Positions 62,165-64,000 of a DNA stretch of 64,000 bases are shown piece by piece. This stretch comes from Onchocerca lupi (taxonomy: Eukaryota > Nematoda > Chromadorea > Rhabditida > Onchocercidae), in assembly GCA_028564675.1 (NCBI GenBank), contig JAOVVO010000018.1, positions 62,001-126,000 of the forward strand, in the 5' to 3' direction. A program made the position numbers and the translations under genes. Under the pieces are notes generated by a model, which saw only the letters and a list, made by a program, of their open reading frames with translations, did no database searches and had not been told where the DNA came from. Within the stretch, counting starts at the first letter, position 1. Each line of letters begins with the position of its first letter.

Positions 62165-63500
62165 TCAAGATTATTGATGTTGAGATGATTTTAAACTGTT
62201 TGCGAAGAAACAAGGAGCAAACTAAAATATATTTATCTTATCTTTGCTATATTCGCGATCTGGAGCAGATAATCTGAGTTCGCTATTATCTCACGGATCC
62301 GTTGACACAAACTTATGCAATTGATCTAAGATAAATTTATTTTGATAATTGGCAACTTTTCGGAAGAATTGGTTCATGAAGCATCTAAATCTGATGAGCA
62401 TCAAAAGAGAAAATATAAGAAAATATATTTGTTATATATATTTAACTCAATTAATGGAAAACTGTTCTCTTTCCAGTTTTAGAAAGTACTTCGCTCTCTT
62501 TTTTCCTTTTTTTTTTTTTATTTTGAACGCAAATAGTAGCAATCTTTCATTCCCCAACTTGTGAATTAAATTAAAACTCCTCTTCGACCATTTATAGCAA
62601 AAAAAAAAAGCGATCAGGAAGAAAATGTATCAGTTAGTATAAGGACGAACAAAATACTTGTCTTTTTTATTTGTTCGAATTTTTATGAAAATATCCCGGA
62701 AGTGTAGATGTGAAAGAGGTAGCCAGCAGTTTCTCAGTATGTATCGTCAGGATGATTGCATAATTCCGAATTCTAGATCTAGCAAGTAGAATAGCTTTCG
62801 ATTTCAAAAAAATAAAAAAATAAAAAAAAAAAAAAAAAAACGCCAGCTTTAAAGTCGGAGGAATAAAATGGAGTAAAAAAGCCAATATGGTAGATGCACC
62901 AATTTCAAGCTGATATAGATATTACAATATTGAATTTTGAAGAGCATGGAGAAATTGCTAAGAGTATGATAGCAACGTTCGATAATATTATTCTCATATC
63001 TTTCCGTTTTAATTTAGATTTTATCAAAGGAAAATATAAGCATGCAAACTGACAGTTGAAAAATTGATTTTGTTATATAAAATTGCAGAAGCTCTAAACA
63101 AAAATAGAGCATCAGCGGCATCATCCAGCACTGCATTCAATAATATTTTTCCTGATCAATCTGTAAAGTGTGCAAAAGTTTTTACAGAATATCTCAAAAG
63201 CACTTCATTTTTTATTTCATCCTACTACATGAAGTTAATTTTTGATTGACTGAAAATGAATTTGACAATTAATTATGATAAAAGGGATATTTATAAGCAT
63301 TTTGGTACTACTTCATTTCAGGACTTTCATCAAATTACAATAATTTCTTGAAATTTTGCCATTTAAAATTGTAAGTAGAGTTTTGTGAAAAAGATGAATT
63401 GCTATTATAATCAAAAAATATCTCTATTATTCAATCTTCTTCCTCTCTAATATGAGGTGGTTTATGTAAATATGCTAAAAATATGATATAAAATTTACTT
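62165..63500. other. Convergent spacer
   Basis: 3' flank of the LBP/BPI gene and of the partial minus-strand gene. Contains a 19-base A tract (62822-62840). No gene recognised. Confidence 0.45.
62822..62840. repeat. Poly(A) tract
   Basis: Nineteen A residues preceded by further A-rich sequence; simple repeat. Confidence 0.75.
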
Positions 63501-63850
63501 CCGACATGTATTCTCGTGTGGTAATTATCGACGCGATTCGGTTCTGGTGGGCCATATGAAGCACGGGATGATACCGGTGTCGTGTATGTTTGTGAGTACC
63601 TGCAATCATCATCGTAAAACAAGCATGATTTTGCATTGATGACAAAGCCTGAACAGAATCCAATCCAGAGGAAAGATTCTAAAATTTATATTGTTCAGTT
63701 TTTAGAGTGAATGATCCAACGACAAATCTGAGCCAATCAGTTTCTGAGAAAATTAAGAAAGTGGCAAAATTCTTACTTGTCTCTAATAAGAAATTGCATT
63801 CCAATATCCAGAAGGAAAAGTAGAGCGCATAAAAATAAGAAAGCCTGAAA
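63500..63850 (-). CDS. Partial membrane-anchored protein (unrecognised)
   Basis: Two exons on the minus strand join in phase. The first (about 63850 down to 63777) follows TTTTCAG and encodes a hydrophobic helix, AFLFLCALLFLLDIGMQFLI, then RDK before a GTAAG donor. The second starts near 63599 after TTGCAG and reads YSQTYTTPVSSRASYGPPEP then NRVDNYHTRIHV, a Ser/Pro/Tyr-rich region; it either ends at a weak donor near 63507 or runs to a stop at 63431. This looks like a transmembrane or signal-anchor segment with a low-complexity domain next to it. Upstream exons lie beyond or near the right edge, where a possible acceptor (TTTACAG) is seen at about 63970. Function unknown. Confidence 0.4.
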
Positions 63851-64000
63851 AGATACCAAGAATTATCATAGCATTTTATGAAAGATAGTTCTTCAGAGGT
63901 AAGAGGACTGCTCCAAGGTAACGTAAAAGAATGAGTAAAGAGGCTCTTATCTTCTGAGAGCTTCTGTAAATTAATCAATGCATTCAATCAGAATGAGTAT

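Overview
The window is nuclear DNA of a nematode, most likely a filarial (spirurid) worm. Reasons: it is strongly AT-rich; every gene is cut into small exons by introns of mostly 100-600 bases with T-rich 3' ends (TTTCAG/TTTTAG); several plus-strand genes have a TTTTCAG-like acceptor a few to about 90 bases before the ATG, as expected for spliced-leader trans-splicing; and the proteins are recognisably nematode, above all a two-isoform ADF/cofilin locus laid out like Caenorhabditis unc-60. The species call is inference. Exons were joined by hand, by following reading phase across GT/AG borders, so individual borders may be off by a few bases and 5' ends are the weakest part.

Layout. Minus strand, 1-922: the start (SH2 domain and beginning of the kinase domain) of a Fes/Fer-like tyrosine kinase that runs off the left edge. 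Minus, 2310 to about 8.8-9.1 kb: a White-type ABCG half-transporter with an altered signature motif. Plus, 10964-15465: a KLHL10-type BTB-BACK-Kelch protein. Plus, 16009-18762: an unrecognised type I membrane glycoprotein. Minus, 21343-25360 and upstream: a CPEB RNA-binding protein (two RRMs and a ZZ zinc domain). Minus, 27789-28.8 kb: an unrecognised gene with a hydrophobic C-terminus. Minus, 30932-31186: a small HMG-box-like frame. Plus, 33081-35644: GID8, a subunit of the CTLH/GID ubiquitin ligase. Plus, 40911-47428: unc-60, with one ATG-only first exon serving two cofilin isoforms. Minus, 49044-50288: a divergent cyclophilin. Plus, 50717-52161: a doubtful small gene. Minus, 54328-54399: a tRNA-Pro(UGG). 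Plus, 57088-62164: a secreted LBP/BPI-type lipid-binding protein. Minus, 63.5-63.9 kb: part of a membrane-anchored protein cut by the right edge.

The genes are independent, not an operon: strands alternate and most spacers are 1-5 kb. A loose theme is that nematode SH2/Fer-like kinases, KLHL10 relatives and CPEB proteins are often germline- or sperm-expressed, but linkage of function here is only inference. No mobile element, CRISPR array or viral sequence was recognised. The most promising unexplained items are the glycoprotein at 16-18.8 kb, the gene at 27.8-28.8 kb, the HMG-like frame at 31 kb, the altered ABC signature and the cyclophilin with a changed active site.
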